Source of the DNA: Streptomyces sp. NBC_01716
Lineage (GTDB): Bacteria > Actinomycetota > Actinomycetes > Streptomycetales > Streptomycetaceae
Assembly (NCBI RefSeq): GCF_036248275.1
Contig: NZ_CP109181.1
Span: 4,588,001-4,652,000 of the forward strand
Length of the DNA: 64,000 nt
Direction of reading: 5' to 3'
Shown here: positions 8,365 through 15,554 of the stretch, in pieces
How positions within the stretch are numbered: position 1 is the stretch's first letter
Layout: every line of letters starts with the position of its first letter
Translations under genes and position numbers: made by a program
Notes under the pieces: model-generated
Seen by the model: only the letters and a program-made list of their open reading frames with translations
What the model was told of the DNA's origin: nothing
The model's database searches: none

Positions 8365-9237
8365 TCAGCCGAACGCGCCGCGGTCCGCCAGCAGCGCCAT
8401 GGTCTGATCCCACAGCTCCTTCTGTACGCGGGGATCCCGCCCGGGCTCGGGGCACTCCAGCGGCTTGGCATCGCGCACGGAGAAATAGCCGCCACTGGTG
8501 TGCGCGAACGCGGGATCGGTGGCGAGCCGGACGATGATGCCCGCACCCTTGCGCGGATCCCCGACGCGCAGCGTGTTCAGCACCCGCCGCAGCACCCCGG
8601 ATCCGGGCAGATCGCGTCCCAGGCCGGTGGCGTTGAAGCCGGGATCACAGCAGTTGACCGTGACCTTCGCGGGATCCAGACGCCGGGCCAGTTCCCGCGT
8701 CCACATGATCGTCATCAGCTTGGTCCGCCCGTACAGCGCCATCGACGCCCGGCGGGTGTAAGGGGCGACATTGCGCAGGTCCTCCGCCGGTGCGATCGAC
8801 TTCGCCTGCCGGGACGCCTCGGAGGCGACGTTGACGATCCGGGACGGCCCCGAGCCCAGAAGCCGGTCGGTCAGGGCCTGGGTCAGCACGAACGGACCCA
8901 GATAGTTGACCGCCGTCATGTCCGCGAAGCCTTCGGTGGTGGTGCGCTGCGAGAAGGCGTGCAGCCCGGCATTGTTGACCAGCACGTCCAGACGCGGGTA
9001 GAACGCGGCGATCTCCTGTCCGACCCGTCGAGCGTGTGAGATCAGGCCCAGATCCGCGTAGAAAACGTCGACCGGCGCGCCACCGGCCACCGCCTTGAGT
9101 TCACTCCTGATGGCATCGGCCTTGGTACGGGAGCGGGCCACCACACCGATGCGGTAGCCGCGGCCGGCCAGGTCGAGGGCGGCGATACGGCCCAGGCCGG
9201 AGGTGGCTCCAGTGATCACGGCAACGGGACGGGTCAT
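8365..9237 (-). CDS. Short-chain dehydrogenase/reductase
   Basis: A protein of 290 residues from ATG 9237, with GGAG about 10 bases upstream. It has the N-terminal nucleotide motif TGATSGLG (residues 9-16), NNAG in DVLVNNAGLH, the structural serine in NVASEAS, and the catalytic YGRTK. The fold is a Rossmann NAD(P)-dependent oxidoreductase, in the retinol-dehydrogenase-like subgroup often called SDR family NAD(P)-dependent oxidoreductase. It is divergent from the MarR gene across an 18-bp perfect palindrome, so the MarR protein probably represses it. The substrate is not known. Confidence 0.9.
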   Translation of the reverse strand: MTRPVAVITGATSGLGRIAALDLAGRGYRIGVVARSRTKADAIRSELKAVAGGAPVDVFYADLGLISHARRVGQEIAAFYPRLDVLVNNAGLHAFSQRTTTEGFADMTAVNYLGPFVLTQALTDRLLGSGPSRIVNVASEASRQAKSIAPAEDLRNVAPYTRRASMALYGRTKLMTIMWTRELARRLDPAKVTVNCCDPGFNATGLGRDLPGSGVLRRVLNTLRVGDPRKGAGIIVRLATDPAFAHTSGGYFSVRDAKPLECPEPGRDPRVQKELWDQTMALLADRGAFG

Positions 9238-9250
9238 CACTTCACTCCAT

Positions 9251-9268
9251 TCATGAGGTACCTCATGA
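9251..9268. promoter_or_regulatory. Perfect 18-bp palindrome, probable MarR operator
   Basis: TCATGAGGTACCTCATGA is an exact inverted repeat in the 58-bp gap between the divergent SDR and MarR genes. It sits 13 bp upstream of the SDR start and 27 bp upstream of the MarR start. MarR dimers usually bind such 16-20 bp palindromes and control both themselves and the divergent gene. Binding is inferred from position and symmetry. Confidence 0.8.
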
Positions 9269-9295
9269 CCTCTGTGTGGGAGGATACCCGACACC

Positions 9296-9748
9296 ATGAG
9301 CGAGCACGAAGCGATCACCGCCGACACGGGCCCTGAGCAGGTAGGACTGACCTTCCTCACCATCGCCCACGGCCTGCGCGGAGCAGTGGACCGGCACATG
9401 CAGTCGACCGTGGGACTCTCCCTGTCCCGCACCAAGGTCCTCCAGGCCCTGGCCACGCACGGCACCCTGCACCAGGCCCAACTCGCCGACACCCTCGGCC
9501 AGGCCCCCAGGTCCGTCACCCAAATCGTGGAAGGACTCGAACGCCTCGGCCTGGTCTCCCGCACCGACGACACCGACGACCGCCGCCGCAAGACCGTCTC
9601 CCTGACCGCCGCAGGCAGCACCACGCTGACGGCAGCGGAAGAAGCGGGCTCCCATGTCCTGCGCCAGCTCTTCGGCTCGCTGGACCCGCAACAGCTAAGA
9701 AGCCTGCAGTCATCACTGGCCCGCCTCGACACGGCACTCACAGACTGA
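9296..9748 (+). CDS. MarR-family transcriptional regulator
   Basis: A protein of 150 residues. The winged helix-turn-helix lies at about 45-105: LSRTKVLQALATHGTLHQAQLADTLGQAPRSVTQIVEGLERLGLV, then the wing with RTDDTDDRRRKTVSLTAAG, the D-x-R-D/R-K signature of MarR proteins. Flanking helices form the dimer interface. It is a small-molecule-responsive repressor by family. The divergent SDR gene and the shared palindrome point to that gene as the main target. The start ATG at 9296 follows GGGAGG. Confidence 0.92.
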   Translation: MSEHEAITADTGPEQVGLTFLTIAHGLRGAVDRHMQSTVGLSLSRTKVLQALATHGTLHQAQLADTLGQAPRSVTQIVEGLERLGLVSRTDDTDDRRRKTVSLTAAGSTTLTAAEEAGSHVLRQLFGSLDPQQLRSLQSSLARLDTALTD

Positions 9749-10010
9749 CGAGGCCAGGCGTCCGACCGCCCACGCACGTCGGGCCATGGCTCGTAACACC
9801 ACCCTCGCGACTCCACCACCCGCCAGGTCCGCGCATCGACGAACAGCGGCCGCACGAGCGCCAGTCGCGACTCATGGATCACAAGAACTCGCGCTGTACC
9901 AGCGGTACTCCCGGCCACGGAGCAGCCGAGCACGGCAGCCAGAGCAGGACCAACGCTGCGGACGAATGGCGGGTTACAGGCGGGACAGTGCGAGACAGAT
10001 ACAAAACCGA
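9749..10010. other. Intergenic stretch, no gene seen
   Basis: No frame here has a convincing start, ribosome site and protein pattern. The minus strand reads a short coding-like run (roughly 9780-9920) containing HESRLALVRPLFVDARTWRVV, which may be the relic of a gene I do not recognise. Confidence 0.4.
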
Positions 10011-10039
10011 AGGGGCGCCTCCGAATGGGAGGCACCCCT
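10011..10039 (-). terminator. Rho-independent-type hairpin behind the tRNA-Ser fragment
   Basis: Arms AGGGGCGCCTCC and GGGAGGCACCCCT enclose GAAT. On the minus strand it lies downstream of the tRNA-Ser(UGA) 3' fragment and is followed by a short T-run (TTTTG). It looks like the original terminator of that tRNA, carried along with the fragment. Confidence 0.6.
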
Positions 10040-10076
10040 CCTGGTCCACTGGCCCGCATAATCTCTGACCTGCTGC

Positions 10077-10131
10077 GGTGGGTGCGGGATTTGAACCCAC
10101 GGTGACATCGCTGCCACGACGGTTTTCAAGA
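10077..10131 (-). pseudogene. 3' half of tRNA-Ser(UGA), attachment-site relic
   Basis: The minus strand reads from the anticodon loop (CTTGAAAA, anticodon TGA) through the 3' anticodon stem, a serine-type long variable arm (GTGGC...GTCAC), the T-arm with GGTTCAAATCC, and the acceptor strand CCCACCG. Bases 5' of the anticodon loop do not form a D-arm or pair with the acceptor strand, so only the 3' half exists. A tRNA cut at the anticodon loop is typical of integration scars. It is a second, independent tRNA-Ser relic inside the island bounded by tRNA-Ser(GGA) repeats. Confidence 0.8.
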
Positions 10132-10201
10132 CGGTGCGCATTGCGCGACGGTAATGCCATCTGACCTGCATAAACGGCGCTTGTCAGCTGCCGTGAGAAT
10201 A

Positions 10202-10720
10202 CTATGCAATCTCGGCTCGTGCTGATCCGCGATGGTGGGCGAGGGCGACAGGCGCAGTGACGGTCACAGAGGAGTTGTCGCCCGTCACGATATTGATGTT
10301 CTGGAGGGCCTGGGCAACCTGGCCAGGGGTCGGGTCCTTTTGACCGTGCGACATGGAGGCCCGCAGCTCCCCGACAAGCTGGACCAGCCGGGTACGAACC
10401 TGGTCGAGAATGCCTTCCAACGCCGACGGATGGACAGCCCAATACAACCTGAGCACCTGCCGGGGGGAGTTCTGGCTCATGAACACGGCGATCTCGGCAG
10501 CCATGGTCGGCCCGAGCTGCACGGTCCGGCCGGCGCTTCTGGTGACGAGCGACTCGATCTGGCCGACGCCTTTCCCAAGCCGGAGTTCGTCGCCCAGGCT
10601 GTCACGGGCAAAATCCGGGAGGTCGAACATGCTGACCGGCTGCTCCGTGAACTTGTACATCCCGATAAGCCCGTCCATGACCAGAGGTGCTGTGATTCGC
10701 CTGTAGTTGGGGATCGGCAC
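10202..10720 (-). CDS. AbiTii-domain protein, N-terminally truncated
   Basis: The frame from the GTG at 10720 gives 172 residues: PIPNYRRITAPLVMDGLIG, then DFARDSLGDELRLGKGVGQIESLV and LRLYWAVHPSALEGILDQVRTRLVQLVGEL. The in-frame DNA upstream continues the homology (LRAWALRELQGYEGTDV, to about 10768) but has no start codon before a TGA at 10802, so the usual N-terminal helices are lost. AbiTii is a domain named after an abortive-infection phage-resistance locus; its biochemical role is unclear. The lost 5' end joins directly to a broken XRE gene in the same frame, which suggests a deletion between two genes. Probably non-functional. Confidence 0.6.
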   Translation of the reverse strand: MPIPNYRRITAPLVMDGLIGMYKFTEQPVSMFDLPDFARDSLGDELRLGKGVGQIESLVTRSAGRTVQLGPTMAAEIAVFMSQNSPRQVLRLYWAVHPSALEGILDQVRTRLVQLVGELRASMSHGQKDPTPGQVAQALQNINIVTGDNSSVTVTAPVALAHHRGSARAEIA

Positions 10721-10801
10721 ATCGGTGCCCTCGTAGCCCTGGAGTTCCCGTAGCGCCCAGGCCCTCAGTGACTCGGAGTGGGCGTGCCCACCCCGGGGCG
10801 A

Positions 10802-11431
10802 TCACTTGGTTGAGGAGCCGTCGGCGCGGGCTCGTTGACGTTGGCGCTCGCGCTGCCACCGCTGCCCAGTGGGGCGTCCAGCCCCGTGCGGCAAGCAGAT
10901 CCCGGCGGGCGTGCAGAGCGTAGGCAGTCCACGACGTGGCTTCCGGTGCTCTGTCGTAGGAGCTGAGGTAGAGCGCCTGACGCTGCGGCAGAAGCCCGTT
11001 ATCGCCGGCGTGCTCGGCGGCTTCGGCGGAGTCCCGGAGCCGGGAGAAGAACAGACTGCGATCGGGTGCCGGGAGTAGCGGTGCGGAAGCCACCGGGCCG
11101 CGGCGAGCGGATGGCGCTGAGCGTCTTCCGAGGCGAGGAGTGTTGCGCCGATGATGCGATCGGCGTCCATGGCGGCGTCCAGCAGCCCGAGGAGTGTCGG
11201 GTCCGGGCCCAAAGCGAGCAGCCGACGGCGTAGATCGAGGAGCGCGCCTGCCTTCATGTGGGCCAGCGGGCGACGTCCGGACTCGCGGCCCTGGACCGTA
11301 GCGAGGTCGACCCCAAGCCCTTCCGCCAACTCGATCTGGGTTCGGGGGACGCTCTCCCTGATCAGGCGCAGCACGAACCCGGCGACGATGCCGGTGGCCG
11401 CCCTTCGCTGTGCAGGCGCCTTGTCGGCCAT
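10802..11431 (-). pseudogene. XRE-type helix-turn-helix regulator, frameshifted
   Basis: ATG 11431 follows GGGAG. The first 105 residues are intact: RRAATGIVAGFVLRLIRES, then PRTQIELAEGLGVDLATVQGRESGRRPLAHMKAG, an XRE-type helix-turn-helix as seen in many Streptomyces regulators. After HPLAAARWL the frame breaks. The expected continuation appears in another frame as LLPAPDRSLFFSRLRD and LYLSSYDRAPEATSWTAYALHARRDLLAARGWTPHWA, and most of the C-terminal half is absent. The 3' end runs into the truncated AbiTii gene. It is divergent from the seven-gene operon starting at 11542 and may once have regulated it. Confidence 0.75.
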
Positions 11432-11541
11432 GAGGCTCCCCGATGCGCTCACGCGGAATCAGCCAGGGTCCTTCCCACCTAACGGAGTTGACGCCGCAGC
11501 CGTCGAAGTCAGCCATTCCTCGCCGATGACGGAAGTCTCCC

Positions 11542-12024
11542 GTGAAGCCTGAGCACGATGCCCTGACCTGTGCCCGTGCGGGAGAGGGGACCGCCCTGGC
11601 GCTGGGGTCGACGGCGCATGGTGGGACTCGGGCTGCGGGTTTACCGCAGTCCGGTGAACCCGTAAGCCGGCCTCGTACCCGGGTGGTGCTCTACGCGTGT
11701 CATGAGCTGGGTGATCCGGTGACGACGCTGCGGCTGTTGCGTACCCGTGCGCTGGATCGGGGGTGGGTGGTTCACGCCGAGTTGTACGACCTGTGCCCGT
11801 TGGCGACGCGGGGAGCGCAGCGGCCTCAGTGGCAGTTGGTGATGAAGCTGCTCACCCATGGCGATGCGCAGGCGGTGCTGGTGCTCAAGGAGGCCCAGAT
11901 AGAGCTGGAGCGCAGGCATCTGCGGGAGGTGCGCCGGCGGTTCGAGGTGCTTGGTGCTGCGGCGCATTGTCTGCTGGAGCCGAGGAGGTCCCGCAGGGAG
12001 GTGCTCGGCCGTGGCGGTGGCTGA
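11542..12024 (+). CDS. Conserved protein of unknown function, first gene of a seven-gene operon
   Basis: A protein of 160 residues from a GTG at 11542 with GGAAG 7 bases upstream. The first 45 residues look disordered. A compact alpha/beta region then starts at RTRVVLYACHELGDPVTTL and includes RALDRGWVVHAELYD and ELERRHLREVRRRFEVLGA. The layout of strand, acidic patch, helix, and R-GW-V faintly recalls the N-terminal domain of serine recombinases, but the nucleophilic serine and arginines cannot be identified, so I do not assign that function. The gene overlaps the ATPase gene by 14 bases, implying translational coupling. Confidence 0.7.
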   Translation: MKPEHDALTCARAGEGTALALGSTAHGGTRAAGLPQSGEPVSRPRTRVVLYACHELGDPVTTLRLLRTRALDRGWVVHAELYDLCPLATRGAQRPQWQLVMKLLTHGDAQAVLVLKEAQIELERRHLREVRRRFEVLGAAAHCLLEPRRSRREVLGRGGG

Positions 12025-12439
12025 GGTGGGGGAGCGGTTCTTTCAGGTGGCGTTCGCCGCCGAGGCCGCCCATGTACGTCTCGTTCAGCGCGCGGTCCGC
12101 GAACGGCTCGACGCCTGGGGCCTGGAGAGCTTCGCCGATGTGGCGCTGCTGGCGGCAGGCGAGTTGATGGCGAACGCGATCCAGCACGGCTGCCGGGGCG
12201 TCGACGAAACGGTCACCCTGTCCGCCTGGTGTACGGCCGACGAGCTGTTGATCGGAGTCGGTGATCCGTCGTTGGTCCAGCCTCGTCGCAGGTTGGCCGG
12301 TGAAGGGGACGAGTCCGGTCGCGGGCTGGAGCTTGTCACGGCCGTGGTCGACCGCTGGGGCAGTGAACTCGCCCCCGGCCGGCGCGGGAAGCGCGTGTGG
12401 ATCGCATTCCGTACGACTTCGAAGGAGGCAGAGGCATGA
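12011..12439 (+). CDS. RsbW-like ATP-binding protein (HATPase_c_2)
   Basis: A protein of 142 residues. The GTG at 12011 is preferred over the in-frame start at 11951 because GGAGG lies about 8 bases upstream and the fold begins here. GHKL ATPase motifs are present: N-box ELMANAIQHGC, G1-like box GVGDPS, and G2 box GRGLELVTAVVDRWG. Streptomyces has many such small kinases related to anti-sigma factor RsbW/SpoIIAB; they bind ATP and may phosphorylate a serine on a partner. No sigma or anti-anti-sigma gene is nearby. The stop overlaps the next start (ATGA). Confidence 0.85.
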   Translation: MAVAEVGERFFQVAFAAEAAHVRLVQRAVRERLDAWGLESFADVALLAAGELMANAIQHGCRGVDETVTLSAWCTADELLIGVGDPSLVQPRRRLAGEGDESGRGLELVTAVVDRWGSELAPGRRGKRVWIAFRTTSKEAEA

Positions 12440-12912
12440 ATGCACTGGACACCCCCGCTCCTCTTGTCCCCCAGTCGCTGCACCACGGCGGCGAGTTGGA
12501 CACCCCGGCCGGCTTCTCCGTCGACACCTGGTCCGTCGGACGCCTCCTCGCACGACTGCACACCTCGTTCATCGAGGACGACGAGCTCGACGATGTGCTG
12601 AACGCGGTTCTCGACCCCGGTACGGCGCTGTCGATGGACGACATCGACAGGCTCACGCCTCGACTGCACAAGATCGTCGGCCAGTTGGTGAACATCGCCG
12701 TACAGCGCAACACCGCCCATTCTGCTCATGAGTTGGCCGTCGTGGTGCGGCGCGTGCGGCAGCTCGGCGATCCGGTGCCCGGTGTGCTGGGTTCGGCGCG
12801 GGGGCAGTTGCGGCTCCTGGCTCTGGCCGTCCTGGACGTGCTGGAGCTGCTGAGCGACGACGACCGGCACACCGGTGCGGCGCCGGCTGCTCTGGGCGGG
12901 GTGCGGCCATGA
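12436..12912 (+). CDS. Hypothetical protein, operon member
   Basis: A protein of 158 residues from ATG 12436, which overlaps the preceding stop and has GGAGGCAGAGG just upstream. It is acidic near the N-terminus (FIEDDELDDVLNAVLD) and mostly helical in appearance, with a leucine-rich C-terminal helix LGSARGQLRLLALAVLDVLELL. There is no signal peptide, membrane segment or catalytic motif. I do not recognise a family. The overlaps on both sides place it firmly in the operon, so it probably works with the ATPase and the downstream DUF5999, methyltransferase-like and kinase-like proteins. Confidence 0.75.
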   Translation: MNALDTPAPLVPQSLHHGGELDTPAGFSVDTWSVGRLLARLHTSFIEDDELDDVLNAVLDPGTALSMDDIDRLTPRLHKIVGQLVNIAVQRNTAHSAHELAVVVRRVRQLGDPVPGVLGSARGQLRLLALAVLDVLELLSDDDRHTGAAPAALGGVRP

Positions 12913-13268
12913 CGGAGTTGCTGCCCCGTACGTACTGGTGCCACCGCGGCTACCTGGGTCCGGTGCGTGTGCGTATCGCGACCGGTACGACCGCTCCGTA
13001 TCCGGGCCTGGCCGTCGACTGGATGCGGGAATCGGTGCGAGCGGCCCTGCCTGGGCTGGGGCGGGAGAGCTTCGGTACGGCCTGGGCCTGGCTCGGTGAT
13101 CACCGGGCCGTGGCGGTGGCGGTCCAGGAGCTGCGCTGCGGCCGGCCGTACGAGTTCACGCTGCCCACCGAGACGGGCTGCTGGACCTGGACCGCCGGAG
13201 TCGTCTCCGTCCTGCCGCTCAGGGACTCCTGCCTCGCGTCCATCACTCCCTCACTGCCGGCCACGTAG
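12909..13268 (+). CDS. Hypothetical protein, operon member
   Basis: A protein of 119 residues from ATG 12909 (ATGA overlap with the previous gene). Aromatic-rich beta-like stretches are seen: RTYWCHRGYLGPVRVRIATG and FTLPTETGCWTWTAGVVSVLPL, with an intervening helix WMRESVRAALPGLGRE. No known motif and no signal peptide. A structural or partner role is possible but there is no direct evidence. The distance to the next gene is 16 bp. Confidence 0.7.
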   Translation: MTELLPRTYWCHRGYLGPVRVRIATGTTAPYPGLAVDWMRESVRAALPGLGRESFGTAWAWLGDHRAVAVAVQELRCGRPYEFTLPTETGCWTWTAGVVSVLPLRDSCLASITPSLPAT

Positions 13269-13284
13269 CCGCGGAAGGACCCTT

Positions 13285-13506
13285 ATGTGTATGCATCAGC
13301 CGCCGTGCCCGGCGGCCGTCGACTCCGACCGTGAAGCGGCGCACACGCTGTCCGTCCGTGCGGAGCAGGGGTGGAGCCTGCTGTGCAACGGCGTCCTGCT
13401 GTTCGAGGACACCGGTGAACTGCTTCCCGACGGGCAGGTCATCGCCCCGCACCGGCCTCTCCCTTCGTCCCCTTCGATGCAGCTGAAGGGAGTGGTCGCG
13501 GCATGA
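13285..13506 (+). CDS. DUF5999 family protein
   Basis: A small protein of 73 residues starting at ATG 13285 with GGAAGG 7 bases upstream. It has the family pattern: MCMHQPPCPAA at the N-terminus, then EQGWSLLCNGVLLFEDTGELLPDGQVI and APHRPL. Three cysteines and a histidine near the ends suggest a small metal-bound or compact fold. DUF5999 proteins are common in Streptomyces and have no assigned function. The stop overlaps the next start as ATGA. Confidence 0.85.
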   Translation: MCMHQPPCPAAVDSDREAAHTLSVRAEQGWSLLCNGVLLFEDTGELLPDGQVIAPHRPLPSSPSMQLKGVVAA

Positions 13507-14456
13507 CCGCGCATCCCCTCACGGCCCCGGCGCCGGACACCGACGGGCTGGCGTCCGCGTTCCGTGAGCGGGGGCTGCGGCAGGCCCTTGTCCAGCTCCG
13601 TTCGGTAGGGAGCGCGCCCGATGCCGCGTCCATGGGCGCGGTCGTCCTCGGCTACCGGCTCGTATGGCAGGTCACCGGCCGCTGGATCGACCTGCCCCGT
13701 CAACGTCTTCAGGAATGCTCGGACTCGCCCAGCGACACCGCTCGTTGGCAGCATCTGATCGGCACGGTCCAGAGCCCTGCCGACGGAAGCATCGCCGGTG
13801 CGACATACGAGGGGCTGCTGGTCCTGGTCGGGCAGGCGAGGGATCTGCTGCGTGTTCGGGCTGGACGCCTCACCGGAGATGATCCGCCGCCTCGAAGAAC
13901 ACCAGGCCCGGCACCCGCCGGCCGCCCCGCCGTGCGGGCCCGCGTGGGCGACATGGCCCTGTTCGACCTCGGGATCCGCTACCCGCTCATCTACATCTCG
14001 GCCAGTACGTTCTTCCTCCTCACCAGCCAGCAAGCGCAGGTCAGCTGCTTCCGAAGCGCCGCCAGGCACCTCACCCCCGACGGGCGCCTCGTGATCGAGG
14101 CCGCGGTCCCGCACACCTCCGGCATGGCGGCCGAACGCCAGCAGATGATCGTCCGCGAGATGAGCGAACACCACCTGAAATGGTCGGCCTTCGTCCACGA
14201 CCCCGTGGCACAGACCGTCCACGCCCAGGAAGTACGCATCGGCCCCAACGGCTACCGTCTGCTCCCCAACGTCATGCGCTACGCCTTCCCCAGCGAACTC
14301 GACCTGATGGCGCAGCTCGCCGGCCTGCGCCTGGAGCGCCGGACCGCAAACTGGGACGACTCCCCGTTCACCACCACCAGCACGCACCACGTGTCCCTCT
14401 ACAGTCACCAACCAGCAGACCGTGACGCCCCATCGCCCGCCGGAGACACCGCATGA
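13503..14456 (+). CDS. Methyltransferase-like protein with a damaged SAM-binding region
   Basis: An open frame of 317 residues from ATG 13503. The C-terminal half resembles class I SAM-dependent methyltransferases (VRARVGDMALFDLGIRYPLIYI, SCFRSAARHLTPDGRLVIEAAV). The expected motif after motif I, VFGLDASPEMIRRLEEHQARHP, is present only in a different frame (about 13854-13915). The glycine-rich motif I itself is missing. The reading frame passes through this stretch as a low-complexity RRTPGPAPAGRP segment. This points to a deletion with compensating frameshifts, so the enzyme is probably inactive, although the frame stays open and coupled to both neighbours. The first 115 residues are unrecognised and could be a separate fused protein. 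Confidence 0.6.
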   Translation: MTAHPLTAPAPDTDGLASAFRERGLRQALVQLRSVGSAPDAASMGAVVLGYRLVWQVTGRWIDLPRQRLQECSDSPSDTARWQHLIGTVQSPADGSIAGATYEGLLVLVGQARDLLRVRAGRLTGDDPPPRRTPGPAPAGRPAVRARVGDMALFDLGIRYPLIYISASTFFLLTSQQAQVSCFRSAARHLTPDGRLVIEAAVPHTSGMAAERQQMIVREMSEHHLKWSAFVHDPVAQTVHAQEVRIGPNGYRLLPNVMRYAFPSELDLMAQLAGLRLERRTANWDDSPFTTTSTHHVSLYSHQPADRDAPSPAGDTA

Positions 14457-15340
14457 CCATCCACCCGCAGATCCTCGCCGACGCCTTCGGCCCCGACGCC
14501 CCGGACGCACGCGTCAGCTTGGTGGCCGACCGGCGAGGCACGGCCCTGTGGCACGTCCGCCGCGGAAACGGCGACCAGCACGCGCTGAAGATCACCACAG
14601 CGTGCAGCGACCCCCAGGGCCACGTCGACTCCGAACGCCTCGCGCTCGTCGAGGCCCAGCTCCTCAAGGCCCTGGAGCGAGACGGCGTCATCGCCGGCTT
14701 CTACCACCAGCACGGTGAACTGCCTGACCACAAAGGCAGTTGGCTTGCCCTGCGGTGGCTGCCCGGCGAAGAAGCCGACACCGCCTTCGCGAAACTGCGG
14801 CACACACCCAGCGACCGGACCGCCGCCAGCTACGCGGCGGCGATGGCCGCCGCTGTCGCCGACCTCCACGACAACGGATGGCGCCACGGCGACATGCAGG
14901 AAGTCCACTTCCTCCTGCACGACGACGGGGCACACCTGCTCGACTTCGCCATGGCCCAGCCGCCGGCCCCCGCCGGCCCCGCCCCCGTCACCTACCGGGG
15001 CGCGTACGACTTCTTCAACTCCCCCGAACTGGCAGCCCGCCGACTGGCCACACGGCCGACCGAACACCTCGAACTGACCACCTCATCAGAGGTCTGGTCC
15101 CTGTGCGCCACCATCTACGCCTGCTGGACCGGCATCTACCCCATCAGCGAAAAGAACACCCAGCTCAGCACCCCCGCCCTCCGCGCCGAACTCGCCCAAG
15201 GCCACTACCGCGACCTCACCACCACCAGACCCTGGCAATTCCCGGCCTTCGAGAACACCATCATGGCGGGCCTGACCAAGGACCGGGCCCAGCGTCCAAC
15301 AGCCCGACAACTCCACCACCAGTTCCAGGAACTGAGCTAG
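14453..15340 (+). CDS. Protein-kinase-like protein, last gene of the operon
   Basis: A protein of 295 residues from ATG 14453 (ATGA overlap). It has kinase-fold landmarks: HALKIT for the VAIK lysine strand, a catalytic-loop-like WRHGDMQEVHFLL (HRD replaced by HGD, Asn replaced by His), AHLLDFAMAQ in place of the DFG region, and TSSEVWSLCATIYACWTG resembling the DVWSLG helix. No clear glycine-rich loop. It may be a divergent Ser/Thr or small-molecule kinase, or a pseudokinase; the changed catalytic Asn and DFG leave this open. Together with the RsbW-like ATPase it suggests a phosphorylation-based system. The operon ends here. Confidence 0.7.
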   Translation: MTIHPQILADAFGPDAPDARVSLVADRRGTALWHVRRGNGDQHALKITTACSDPQGHVDSERLALVEAQLLKALERDGVIAGFYHQHGELPDHKGSWLALRWLPGEEADTAFAKLRHTPSDRTAASYAAAMAAAVADLHDNGWRHGDMQEVHFLLHDDGAHLLDFAMAQPPAPAGPAPVTYRGAYDFFNSPELAARRLATRPTEHLELTTSSEVWSLCATIYACWTGIYPISEKNTQLSTPALRAELAQGHYRDLTTTRPWQFPAFENTIMAGLTKDRAQRPTARQLHHQFQELS

Positions 15341-15554
15341 GGCGTGTCTGGCAAAGGTTGAGGCGTTCTGGCTGGAACTCTGGTCCCGTGTCGTGTTTTC
15401 AGTTGCTCTCGACCGAGCCCGTCCGCGACCGCAGACGGCGACCCCATCGGGACGGGGCGATGCGACGGTGGTCGGGAATGGCCGCGCCGTACAATCGCAG
15501 TGAGGGCGAAGCGCCAGGCCGAGATTCCGGCACCGGTGTGAGGGAGGGGTCAGG

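Noticed and set aside
11542..12024. Serine recombinase assignment for the first operon gene
   Set aside because: The fold hint is weak and the catalytic serine and arginines cannot be placed.
15341..15554. IS end after the kinase-like gene
   Set aside because: GGGCGTGTCTGGCAAAG resembles some IS ends, but no inverted partner or transposase was found nearby.
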